A stretch of DNA of 11,547 nt from Scatosoma sp045652965 (GTDB taxonomy: Bacteria > Bacillota > Clostridia > Christensenellales > Borkfalkiaceae): positions 1 to 11,547 of the forward strand of contig JAZOLI010000071.1 in the NCBI GenBank assembly GCA_045652965.1, read 5' to 3'. Made by a program: the position numbers and the translations under genes. The notes under the pieces were generated by a model that made no database searches, was not told the DNA's origin, and saw only the letters and a list, made by a program, of their open reading frames with translations. Numbering within the stretch: position 1 is the stretch's first letter; the number at the start of each line of letters is the position of its first letter. Positions 6,649 to 11,547 of this stretch are shown piece after piece.

Positions 6649-7275
6649 ATGGCAAGATACAGAGAAGCAAAATGTAAGCTTTGTAGAAGAGAAGGCGCGA
6701 AGTTGTTCTTAAAGGGCGACAAGTGCTATATGGAAAAATGCCCGTTCAACAAGCGTCCGGTAGCACCCGGTCAGCACGGCGCAGACAGAAAGAAGGTATC
6801 CGAATACGGATTGCAACTTCGTGAAAAGCAAAAGACCAAGAGAATTTACGGCGTACAAGAAGGCCAATTCCGTAAATATTACGAAATGGCTGATCGCATG
6901 AAAGGCGTTACGGGTGAAAACATGCTTTCGCTTTTGGAAAGACGTTTAGACAACGTAGTGTTCAGAATGGGCATTGCACCTTCGAGAACGCTCGCACGTC
7001 AAATCGTAAGCCACGCACACTTGTCGGTGAATGGTAAAACGGTGACGATCCCTTCGTATATTGTAAAAGCAGGCGACGTAATCGTCGTAAAAGAAAACAG
7101 AAAGGGCAATAAATATTTCACGGAACTCAAAGAAACGAAAGCAAGCAACAGCCTTGTAAAATGGGTTGAGTTTGACAGAGAAAAACTTGAAGGAAAGGTA
7201 TTGGCTCTTCCCACGAGAGAAGATATCGACAGCCAGATTGCTGAGCATATGATTGTCGAATTGTACTCCAAATAA
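6649..7275 (+). CDS. rpsD: 30S ribosomal protein S4, zinc-binding form
   Basis: S4 (208 aa) is a primary 16S rRNA binder that nucleates 30S assembly and affects decoding fidelity. The N-terminal domain has C9, C12, C26 and C31 (CxxC-X13-C-X4-C), the zinc site of the C+ type. The S4 RNA-binding domain runs from about 98 to 160 (ERRLDNVVFRMGIAPSRTLA, then VNGKTVTIPSYIVKAGDVI). A CAGGAGG Shine-Dalgarno precedes the ATG. In many bacteria S4 is the translational repressor of the operon that carries it. Here it sits inside the alpha operon with a structured leader upstream of rpsM. Confidence 0.98.
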   Translation: MARYREAKCKLCRREGAKLFLKGDKCYMEKCPFNKRPVAPGQHGADRKKVSEYGLQLREKQKTKRIYGVQEGQFRKYYEMADRMKGVTGENMLSLLERRLDNVVFRMGIAPSRTLARQIVSHAHLSVNGKTVTIPSYIVKAGDVIVVKENRKGNKYFTELKETKASNSLVKWVEFDREKLEGKVLALPTREDIDSQIAEHMIVELYSK

Positions 7276-7300
7276 TTGAAAAATATAAGGAGGTAACATA

Positions 7301-8254
7301 ATGATCGAAATGGATATGCCCAAACTCGAACTGCTTGAAAACGACGATTTTTATGCAAAAGTTGTATGTGAGCCTTTAGAGAAAGGTTTCGGTCTTACCA
7401 TTGGAAACTGCTTAAGAAGAATTTTGCTCTCCGCATTGCCCGGTGCAGCGGTAGAAGGCATCAAATTCCTTGACGGCAGTGTTAAACACGAGTTTTCCGC
7501 AGTAGAAGGCGTCAAAGAAGACGTTACGGAAATCATACTCAATCTCAAAACGCTTGCAATCAAAACGAAAGTGATTGACAAAGATTACGAGAAAGTTTTG
7601 CACATCACAAAAGAAGGTCCTGCGGTGTTCACCGGTAAGGATTTGAACGTGGATGCGGAAATCGAAGTAATCAACGGCGATCAATACGTTTGCACGATCG
7701 ACGAAGGCGCTAAATTAGACGTTGAAATCACGATCGGCAGAGGTAGAGGCTACCGTCCTGCGAAAGAGAACAAGAAACCCGTCGTAGACTATATCGCGGT
7801 GGATTCTATCTACACGCCCGTTCAAAGAGTCAACTACACGGTTGAACCTACGCGCGTAGGTCAAGCGGTGGATTATGATAAATTGTCGCTTGAAGTGTGG
7901 ACGGACGGCACGTTCTCGGGCAAAGAAATCATTTCGTTAGCAGCGAAGATTATGCAAGGACACATTAACTTGTTTGTAAATCTTAGCGAAACGATTAGCG
8001 GAATGGATGATTTCCTTAAGAAATCGGAAGATGACAAGCAACAACAGATTCTCAAAATGGCAATCGAAGAGATGGATTTGTCCGTCCGTTCGTATAATTG
8101 CTTGAAGAGAGCGAACATTCACACGGTTGAAGACCTGACGAAGAAGACGGAAGACGACATGTTAAAGGTGAGAAACCTTGGTAGAAAGTCGCTTGACGAA
8201 GTAATCAACAAGTTGGATTCTTACGGTCTTGCATTAACAAAACAGGAGGATTAA
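7301..8254 (+). CDS. rpoA: DNA-directed RNA polymerase subunit alpha
   Basis: The alpha subunit (317 aa) dimerises to start RNA polymerase assembly and contacts upstream promoter DNA and regulators. The N-terminal domain includes EPLEKGFGLTIGNCLRRILL (24-43), LPGAAVEGIK (46-55) and the later GRGRGYRPAKENK (146-158). The C-terminal domain (about 255-317) has SVRSYNCLKRANIHTVEDL at 261-279 and RNLGRKSLDE at 291-300. Residues matching the DNA-contacting R265, N268, G296, K298 and S299 of E. coli are R263, N266, G294, K296 and S297. An AAGGAGGT Shine-Dalgarno precedes the ATG. The end overlaps the rplQ Shine-Dalgarno. Confidence 0.98.
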   Translation: MIEMDMPKLELLENDDFYAKVVCEPLEKGFGLTIGNCLRRILLSALPGAAVEGIKFLDGSVKHEFSAVEGVKEDVTEIILNLKTLAIKTKVIDKDYEKVLHITKEGPAVFTGKDLNVDAEIEVINGDQYVCTIDEGAKLDVEITIGRGRGYRPAKENKKPVVDYIAVDSIYTPVQRVNYTVEPTRVGQAVDYDKLSLEVWTDGTFSGKEIISLAAKIMQGHINLFVNLSETISGMDDFLKKSEDDKQQQILKMAIEEMDLSVRSYNCLKRANIHTVEDLTKKTEDDMLKVRNLGRKSLDEVINKLDSYGLALTKQED

Positions 8255-8258
8255 AATT

Positions 8259-8621
8259 ATGCCCGGTAAATTGGGAAGACCTTCCAAAGAAAGAAACGCA
8301 CTTTTGAGAAACTTGGCGTCGCAGCTTCTTTGGTATGGTAAAATCGAAACGACGGCTGCAAAAGCGAAACAGCTTAGACCTTACGTGGAAAAATTGATCA
8401 CGAAAGCAGTGAACACGTATGCAGATAATATCGAATTCGAAGTGACGAAAAAAGATAGCAAAGGTAAAGAAATCACGGTCACGAACGTAAAGGACGGCGC
8501 AAAGAAACTTGCGGCACGTCGTGCGATCATGGCGAAAACGTACGATTTGCAAGAAATCAAAGCATTCAACGAAAAGAAGAGCGATTTCAAAGCAAGAACG
8601 GCGGATGTTCAACACCCTTAG
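8259..8621 (+). CDS. rplQ: 50S ribosomal protein L17, N-terminal 120 residues ending at an in-frame TAG
   Basis: L17 lies near the exit tunnel of the 50S subunit. The frame starts MPGKLGRPSKERNALLRNLA, continues GKIETTAAKAKQLRPYVEKL (28-47), and has the clade-specific insertion around 56-88 seen in some Clostridia. It then reads FKARTADVQHP and meets TAG at 8619-8621. The family's conserved C-terminus is missing from this 120-residue product but follows in the same frame at 8622-8765. The complete protein would be 168 aa including the TAG position, which remembered relatives fill with leucine (HPL-V/I-EK-I/L-F); a single T-to-A change of TTG would give TAG. A CAGGAGG Shine-Dalgarno lies in the end of rpoA. 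I cannot tell a sequence error from a real stop or a recoded codon. Confidence 0.9.
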   Translation: MPGKLGRPSKERNALLRNLASQLLWYGKIETTAAKAKQLRPYVEKLITKAVNTYADNIEFEVTKKDSKGKEITVTNVKDGAKKLAARRAIMAKTYDLQEIKAFNEKKSDFKARTADVQHP

Positions 8622-8765
8622 ATGGACAAACTTTTCAACGAAATCGCGCCTAAATACGCGGCTCGTAAAGAAGAGCTTGGTCAAGGTGGCGGCTACACGA
8701 GAATTTACCTTCTCGGCGAACGTCGCGGTGACGCGTCCGAAATGGCGATTATCGAATTGGTATAA
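8622..8765 (+). pseudogene. rplQ: L17 C-terminal segment, in frame after the TAG
   Basis: These 47 codons plus TAA read MDKLFNEIAPKYAARKEELG and then GGGYTRIYLLGERRGDASEM, ending AIIELV. This is the conserved L17 C-terminus (KLFxEIAPKYA, GGYTRI, RRGDA, MAIIELV). It shows no decay: frame, codon style and stop are intact. The first codon after TAG is ATG, so termination followed by reinitiation could in principle make a separate peptide. I see no good Shine-Dalgarno before it (only a weak CGG near 8602). It could equally be the second part of one continuous L17 if TAG is read through or is a sequencing error. The label pseudogene is a placeholder for this uncertainty. Confidence 0.8.
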
Positions 8766-8783
8766 TCGGTTAAAATCAAAATC

Positions 8784-8819
8784 AAAAACTGCTTGTGCAA
8801 AACGCACGAGCAGTTTTTT
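8784..8819 (+). terminator. Intrinsic terminator of the alpha operon
   Basis: AAAAACTGCTTGTGC (8784-8798) pairs with GCACGAGCAGTTTTT (8804-8818) over 15 bp with a single G-U wobble and a 5-base AAAAC loop, followed by a run of six T. It lies 18 bases past the L17 TAA at 8765, which shows that the operon extends through the L17 C-terminal segment. Confidence 0.93.
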
Positions 8820-8850
8820 CATGTCTTTTTGACGGCATTGCCATTTTCAT

Positions 8851-8880
8851 TTTACAAAATGCGATGAAATATGCTATAAT
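8851..8880 (+). promoter_or_regulatory. Promoter of the membrane pair-sdaA operon
   Basis: TTTACA at 8851-8856 (one mismatch to TTGACA) and TATAAT at 8875-8880 are separated by 18 bases. TG one base before the -10 (TGCTATAAT) makes it an extended -10 promoter. Transcription should start near 8887, leaving a leader of about 75 nt before the first gene. No operator or riboswitch was recognised in that leader. Confidence 0.75.
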
Positions 8881-8961
8881 AATTAAAAAGTGATTGTCTA
8901 AACAGGCGGCATAACCTAGGGAGTACTATAAAAGATAGAAAATAAGCGGGAGTAAGGCATT

Positions 8962-9507
8962 ATGAAAAAGAAAAAAATCATCATTTCATGCGCGTATATA
9001 CTTGTGTGTCTAATAGTATATGCGGCAATTTTTTGGGCGGTTGCGTGTTTAGTGTTAGGATATTACGCAAAGGAAAAAGTGTTTACAAAACAAGGTTGCA
9101 TGATTGCCTTAACGAACGATTTTATGGAAGGCGAAAAGGAGAACTATACCGCGTATTATTATTCTAAAGATTTAGCCGTGACAACCTTAAAAGTCCCTTT
9201 TGAAGGATTTTTAGCCGAATGGGATGCGAAAAATAAAAGCGCGAAAGAATATGCGGAGCTTATGCAGGTTGAATACGCAAAAACATATTCTACGTCCGAG
9301 GTATGTGAAGATAACGATTTATTATATTTTGTGGTCGAATATGCGACAAAAGCAAAAGGAACGAATATATGTTTAGTATCGATATATAAATCAGAAGATG
9401 CGTTTTGGCAAGTTAGCTTTGCTTGTAGGGAAAAGCAATATAAAGAGTTGGAGCAAACCATTTTTGAATATGCGCAGTCCGTTTGCTTGGAGGGGGTCGC
9501 GAAATGA
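8962..9507 (+). CDS. Hypothetical membrane-anchored protein
   Basis: I do not recognise a family with confidence. The 181-residue protein has a basic start (MKKKK), one long hydrophobic segment at about 7-33 that would anchor it, and a soluble domain of about 145 residues predicted outside the cell. The soluble part has alternating strands with aromatic residues (NYTAYYYSKDLAVTTLKV, YFVVEYATKAKG, FWQVSFACREKQY) and a final helix (YKELEQTIFEYAQSV). This loosely resembles small PsbP/DcrB-like anchored domains, an inference only. There is no lipobox cysteine in the usual context. The start has GCGGGAG about 10 bases upstream. Codons are more AT-rich than in the ribosomal genes. Its TGA stop overlaps the ATG of the next gene (ATGA), so the two are probably translationally coupled. 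Confidence 0.8.
   Translation: MKKKKIIISCAYILVCLIVYAAIFWAVACLVLGYYAKEKVFTKQGCMIALTNDFMEGEKENYTAYYYSKDLAVTTLKVPFEGFLAEWDAKNKSAKEYAELMQVEYAKTYSTSEVCEDNDLLYFVVEYATKAKGTNICLVSIYKSEDAFWQVSFACREKQYKELEQTIFEYAQSVCLEGVAK
9489..9496 (+). promoter_or_regulatory. Ribosome binding site deciding the next gene's start
   Basis: GGAGGGGG lies inside the end of the preceding gene, 7 bases before ATG 9504. It supports that ATG over the in-frame TTG at 9483, which would place the Shine-Dalgarno inside the coding region. Confidence 0.8.
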
Positions 9508-9989
9508 AAGATAAAACGCCCATAGCTAAAAGCGATAAAAGCCTTTATGTTTTTATAAGTTTGATAAGTTTTTTTAGTTTATTTATTGCTTTGTATTGGT
9601 TAAAAAATCCATCCATCCGATGGTTTGGTATATTTTATGTTTCCACTTTAATTTTTATGTTTCTTCTTGGTGTTGTGATGCTAATCATTATGCCCAAAAA
9701 CGCTATCTTGCAAGAAGAAGAAAACTTTATCATTTATCAAGGCATATTCAAAGAAGTTGTTCCCCTGTCCGATATTTTAAAGGTGGAGACTGCACAAACG
9801 TTGCGCGGAGAAAAGAGTAAAAAGAACGGCGCGATTGTTTTAACAGTGAAGATGGAAAATGACGACGAAAGAAAAATCCAGGTGCTTGTAAAGGATAAAG
9901 AGGGCGTCTTGAAAAGGATAACGGAACTCATTGAAATTGTTTCCGCTTCACGAAAAATCGAAACTAGAATTATGCAGGACGTGGAATAA
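9504..9989 (+). CDS. Hypothetical two-TM protein with possible PH-like cytosolic domain
   Basis: Product of 161 aa, not firmly recognised. Two hydrophobic segments at about 13-32 and 39-63 form a helical hairpin with a short connector (KNPSIRW). A cytosolic domain of about 95 residues follows (ILQEEENFIIYQGIFKEVVP at 68-87, LSDILKVETAQ at 88-98, GAIVLTVKMENDDERKIQVL at 109-128). This layout, two helices then a strand-rich domain with a phrase like 'xYQGIFxxxVPLSDI', resembles bacterial PH-like (bPH/YcxB-type) membrane proteins; I infer this from pattern only. The start overlaps the stop of the upstream gene by four bases. The stop is 15 bases before sdaA, so all three genes are likely one transcript. 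Confidence 0.8.
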   Translation: MKDKTPIAKSDKSLYVFISLISFFSLFIALYWLKNPSIRWFGIFYVSTLIFMFLLGVVMLIIMPKNAILQEEENFIIYQGIFKEVVPLSDILKVETAQTLRGEKSKKNGAIVLTVKMENDDERKIQVLVKDKEGVLKRITELIEIVSASRKIETRIMQDVE

Positions 9990-10004
9990 TTGGAGATTAA
10001 AAAC

Positions 10005-11195
10005 ATGAAATCTTTAAAAGAATTGTATCGAATCGGAAAAGGGCCGTCGTCGTCGCATACGATAGGGCCCGAAAGAGCCTGCCAATTATTTTTAAAAGAA
10101 AACCCCGAAGCGGATAATTTTGCCGTAACGTTATATGGCTCGCTTGCAAAAACGGGGGCGGGGCACGGCACGGAAAGCGTGATCAAAAGCGTTTTGCCGT
10201 CCGTTTCGGTGGAATATGATATAGAAACGCAAACGCCGCACCCCAACACCATGGATTTGGTTGCATATAAGAACAATGTAGCACTTGCGCAAATGCGCAT
10301 ATATAGCGTAGGTGGCGGCGCGATTCAAATTGAAGGCAGGGAAGAAACGGAAGGTGCGGAAGTGTATCCAAACAATCTTTTGTCGGATGTTCGCACCTAT
10401 TGCAAGGCAAAAAACATGCGCCTTTACGATTATGTTTACGAGTGCGAAGGCGCTCAAATTAAGGAATATCTTGCCAAGGTTTGGCAAACCATGAAAGCCG
10501 CAGTTTTGCGCGGCGTAGCGCAAGCAGGCGTGCTTCCAGGCGGCTTAGAAGTGGAAAGAAGAGCGAAAATCTTGTATGAAGGAATTGCGCCCGACGAGAG
10601 CGCGGAAACGCGTGAAAACCGCCTTGTATGCGCGTATGCGTTTGCGGTCAGTGAAGAGAACGCGGCAGGGGGAACGATCGTGACAGCGCCCACGTGCGGT
10701 GCTTGTGGAGTGTTGCCAGCGGTGCTCAAATATGGACAAGAACGCTGGGGATATACCGATGAGCAAATCGTCAACGCCCTTGCGACGGCAGGATTGATCG
10801 GGAATTTGATCAAAACGAACGCATCCATTTCCGGCGCGGAATGTGGCTGTCAAGCAGAGATTGGGAGCGCGTGTTGCATGGCAACGGCGGCGCTTAGCGA
10901 GCTTCGTGGGCTTACCTTGGGACAAATCGAATATGCGGCGGAAGTAGCAATGGAGCACCATTTGGGGCTGACGTGCGATCCCATTTGCGGCTTGGTGCAA
11001 ATCCCGTGCATTGAGCGGAACGCGGTGGCGGCAATGCGCGCAATCAATGCTTCGTCGCTTGCCTATTTCTTATCCAATAGCCGTAAAATTTCCTTTGATT
11101 TGGTGGTGCAAACGATGTATCAAACGGGAAAGGATATGTCTAAACGCTATCGAGAAACGGCGGAAGGCGGACTTGCAAAACTGTATAAAAAGTAA
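10005..11195 (+). CDS. sdaA: L-serine dehydratase, iron-sulfur-dependent, single chain
   Basis: The enzyme (396 aa) deaminates L-serine to pyruvate and ammonia using a [4Fe-4S] cluster instead of PLP; it is cytosolic and oxygen-sensitive in this family. The N-terminal (beta-type) part starts MKSLKELYRIGKGPSSSHTI and includes GPSSSHT at 13-19, GSLAKTGAGHGTES at 45-58 and SVGGGAIQIE at 101-110. The C-terminal (alpha-type) part holds the cysteine-bearing segments TAPTCGACGVLPAV (227-240), SGAECGCQAEIGSACCMATA (276-295) and HHLGLTCDPICGLVQIPC (318-335). Cysteines at 231, 234, 280, 282, 290, 291, 324, 328 and 335 include the cluster ligands; I cannot assign them individually. Beta and alpha domains are fused, unlike the two-gene form of Bacillus. 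ATG 10005 is chosen over an in-frame TTG at 9990 because GGAG at 9992-9995 lies 9 bases before it. Confidence 0.95.
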   Translation: MKSLKELYRIGKGPSSSHTIGPERACQLFLKENPEADNFAVTLYGSLAKTGAGHGTESVIKSVLPSVSVEYDIETQTPHPNTMDLVAYKNNVALAQMRIYSVGGGAIQIEGREETEGAEVYPNNLLSDVRTYCKAKNMRLYDYVYECEGAQIKEYLAKVWQTMKAAVLRGVAQAGVLPGGLEVERRAKILYEGIAPDESAETRENRLVCAYAFAVSEENAAGGTIVTAPTCGACGVLPAVLKYGQERWGYTDEQIVNALATAGLIGNLIKTNASISGAECGCQAEIGSACCMATAALSELRGLTLGQIEYAAEVAMEHHLGLTCDPICGLVQIPCIERNAVAAMRAINASSLAYFLSNSRKISFDLVVQTMYQTGKDMSKRYRETAEGGLAKLYKK

Positions 11196-11202
11196 AAAAT
11201 GG

Positions 11203-11254
11203 ATAGGGCAGGGTTGAGATGAACGCAAAAAAGCGAAACTCAGTTTTGCCCTAT
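11203..11254 (+). terminator. Probable terminator hairpin after sdaA
   Basis: ATAGGGCAGGGTTGAG (11203-11218) pairs with CTCAGTTTTGCCCTAT (11239-11254) over 16 bp, four of them G-U wobbles on the + strand RNA, with an inner CGC/GCG mini-stem in the loop. The bases after it (ATTATCACTTT) are only a weak U-tract. On the - strand the hairpin is followed by a T-rich run (complement of the A-rich sdaA end), so it may terminate better in that direction. Confidence 0.6.
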
Positions 11255-11263
11255 ATTATCACT

Positions 11264-11303
11264 TTAAAAAAAGTTAAAAAATTTTAAAAAAACAAAGAAA
11301 AAA
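11264..11303 (+). promoter_or_regulatory. A-tract region upstream of the tRNA promoter, UP-element-like
   Basis: Repeated A-tracts with a central TTTT lie directly before the -35 box. A-tracts in this place are bound by the alpha C-terminal domain in strong stable-RNA promoters. The assignment rests on position and composition only. Confidence 0.45.
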
Positions 11304-11306
11304 CGC

Positions 11307-11335
11307 TTGACTTTTCGGTTAAAATAGATTATTAT
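11307..11335 (+). promoter_or_regulatory. Promoter of the tRNA cluster
   Basis: TTGACT at 11307-11312 and TATTAT at 11330-11335 are separated by 17 bases; each box has one mismatch to consensus. The predicted start is near 11342, about 30 bases before tRNA-Asp. A 5-bp hairpin GCACT/AGTGC (11342-11359) would sit at the 5' end of the precursor. Confidence 0.75.
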
Positions 11336-11370
11336 ATACAGGCACTGTTTTGAGAGTGCATTAATTTAGT

Positions 11371-11447
11371 GGCCCAGTAGCTCAGTTGGTTAGAGCGCCA
11401 GCCTGTCACGCTGGAGGTCGACGGTTCGAGCCCGTTCTGGGTCGCCA
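11371..11447 (+). tRNA. tRNA-Asp (anticodon GTC)
   Basis: The acceptor stem GGCCCAG pairs with CTGGGTC (one G-U). The D arm is GCTCAGTTGGTTAGAGC. The anticodon stem CCAGC/GCTGG closes the loop CTGTCAC with anticodon GTC at 11405-11407. The T loop TTCGAGC is present. The discriminator is G and CCA is encoded at 11445-11447. Length is 77 nt with CCA. Confidence 0.97.
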
Positions 11448-11452
11448 CTTAT

Positions 11453-11528
11453 GCCTTGATAGCTCAGTTGGTAGAGCAACAGACTGAAAATCTGTCTGTC
11501 GATGGTTCGATTCCACCTCAAGGCACCA
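11453..11528 (+). tRNA. tRNA-Phe (anticodon GAA)
   Basis: The acceptor stem GCCTTGA pairs perfectly with TCAAGGC. The D arm is GCTCAGTTGGTAGAGC. The anticodon stem ACAGA/TCTGT closes the loop CTGAAAA with anticodon GAA at 11486-11488. The T loop TTCGATT is present, the discriminator is A and CCA is encoded at 11526-11528. Only five bases separate it from tRNA-Asp, so the two are processed from one precursor. Confidence 0.97.
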
Positions 11529-11531
11529 CAC

Positions 11532-11547
11532 GCCGGTGTAGCTCAAT
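11532..11547 (+). tRNA. Third tRNA gene, 5' end only (amino acid undetermined)
   Basis: GCCGGTG (acceptor 5' strand) followed by TA and GCTCAAT (start of the D arm) matches positions 1-16 of a tRNA, beginning 3 bases after the tRNA-Phe CCA. The window ends before the anticodon. Asp-Phe-Thr is an order known in Bacillus and glycine is another possibility, so I leave the identity open. Confidence 0.85.

Noticed and set aside
8619..8700. Pyrrolysine or selenocysteine insertion at the rplQ stop
   Set aside because: Selenocysteine uses TGA, not TAG. Pyrrolysine is known mainly in methylamine methyltransferases, the family position is hydrophobic, and I see no convincing hairpin directly after the codon.
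8205..8822. A 205-codon open frame on the - strand opposite rplQ
   Set aside because: It is rich in Phe and Arg, runs through the terminator hairpin and has no Shine-Dalgarno. I considered whether it might explain the interrupted L17 frame, but it is a shadow of the L17 codon pattern.
8509..8832. Frameshift instead of nonsense in rplQ, using the overlapping + strand open frame
   Set aside because: The conserved L17 C-terminus lies in the same frame before and after TAG, so no shift is needed. The other frame has no L17 similarity.
9483..9503. TTG start for the second membrane gene
   Set aside because: It would place the GGAGGGGG Shine-Dalgarno inside the coding region; ATG 9504 has ideal spacing and the ATGA overlap.
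9990..10004. TTG start for sdaA
   Set aside because: ATG 10005 has GGAG at the right distance and the family begins at MKSL-ELY-IG.
11371..11547. tRNA cluster as an integration site for a mobile element
   Set aside because: No integrase, direct repeat of a tRNA 3' end or element-like gene is visible in the window.
1..11547. CRISPR arrays, insertion sequences or transposases
   Set aside because: I saw no spaced direct repeats, inverted-repeat ends or transposase motifs anywhere in the window.

Overview
The window is a bacterial chromosome segment read entirely on the + strand. It carries the distal part of the spc ribosomal-protein operon, the whole alpha operon, a short operon ending in L-serine dehydratase, and the start of a tRNA cluster. 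The gene order (rpsH-rplF-rplR-rpsE-rpmD-rplO-secY-adk-map-infA-rpmJ, then rpsM-rpsK-rpsD-rpoA-rplQ) is typical of Firmicutes. So are the strong AGGAGG-type ribosome binding sites, the zinc-binding adenylate kinase, the four-cysteine S4, the fused single-chain iron-sulfur serine dehydratase and the tRNA genes with encoded CCA ends. The long L17 with a central insertion resembles those of uncultured gut Clostridia (Oscillospirales or Christensenellales-like). That placement is inferred from memory of the families, not from a search.

Layout. 1-5527: the tail of S8, then L6, L18, S5, L30, L15, SecY, adenylate kinase, methionine aminopeptidase, IF-1 and L36, closely spaced. The exception is a 125-base gap before secY that holds two hairpins. 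5528-5845: a 318-base non-coding stretch with a near-consensus extended -10 promoter and a structured leader of about 250 nt. 5846-8765: S13, S11, S4, RNA polymerase alpha and L17, followed by a strong intrinsic terminator at 8784-8819. 8851-8880: a new promoter. 8962-11195: two unrecognised membrane proteins whose reading frames overlap by four bases, followed 15 bases later by sdaA. 11203-11254: a long hairpin. 11307-11335: an A-tract-preceded promoter driving tRNA-Asp, tRNA-Phe and a third tRNA cut off by the window edge.

The genes fit one theme: ribosome assembly, protein export (SecY), N-terminal processing (Map), initiation (IF-1), nucleotide balance (Adk) and transcription (RpoA). The serine dehydratase unit is a separate transcription unit.

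The most surprising observation is in rplQ. The L17 reading frame is interrupted by an in-frame TAG after residue 120, and the remaining 47 codons continue in the same frame as an intact, highly conserved L17 C-terminus. TAG ends none of the other complete genes here (16 TAA, 2 TGA). This could be a sequencing or assembly error, a real nonsense mutation, a split L17, or amber suppression or reassignment; the window alone cannot decide. Other points of interest are the alpha-operon leader with competing helices, the paired hairpins before secY, and the coupled unknown membrane pair next to sdaA.
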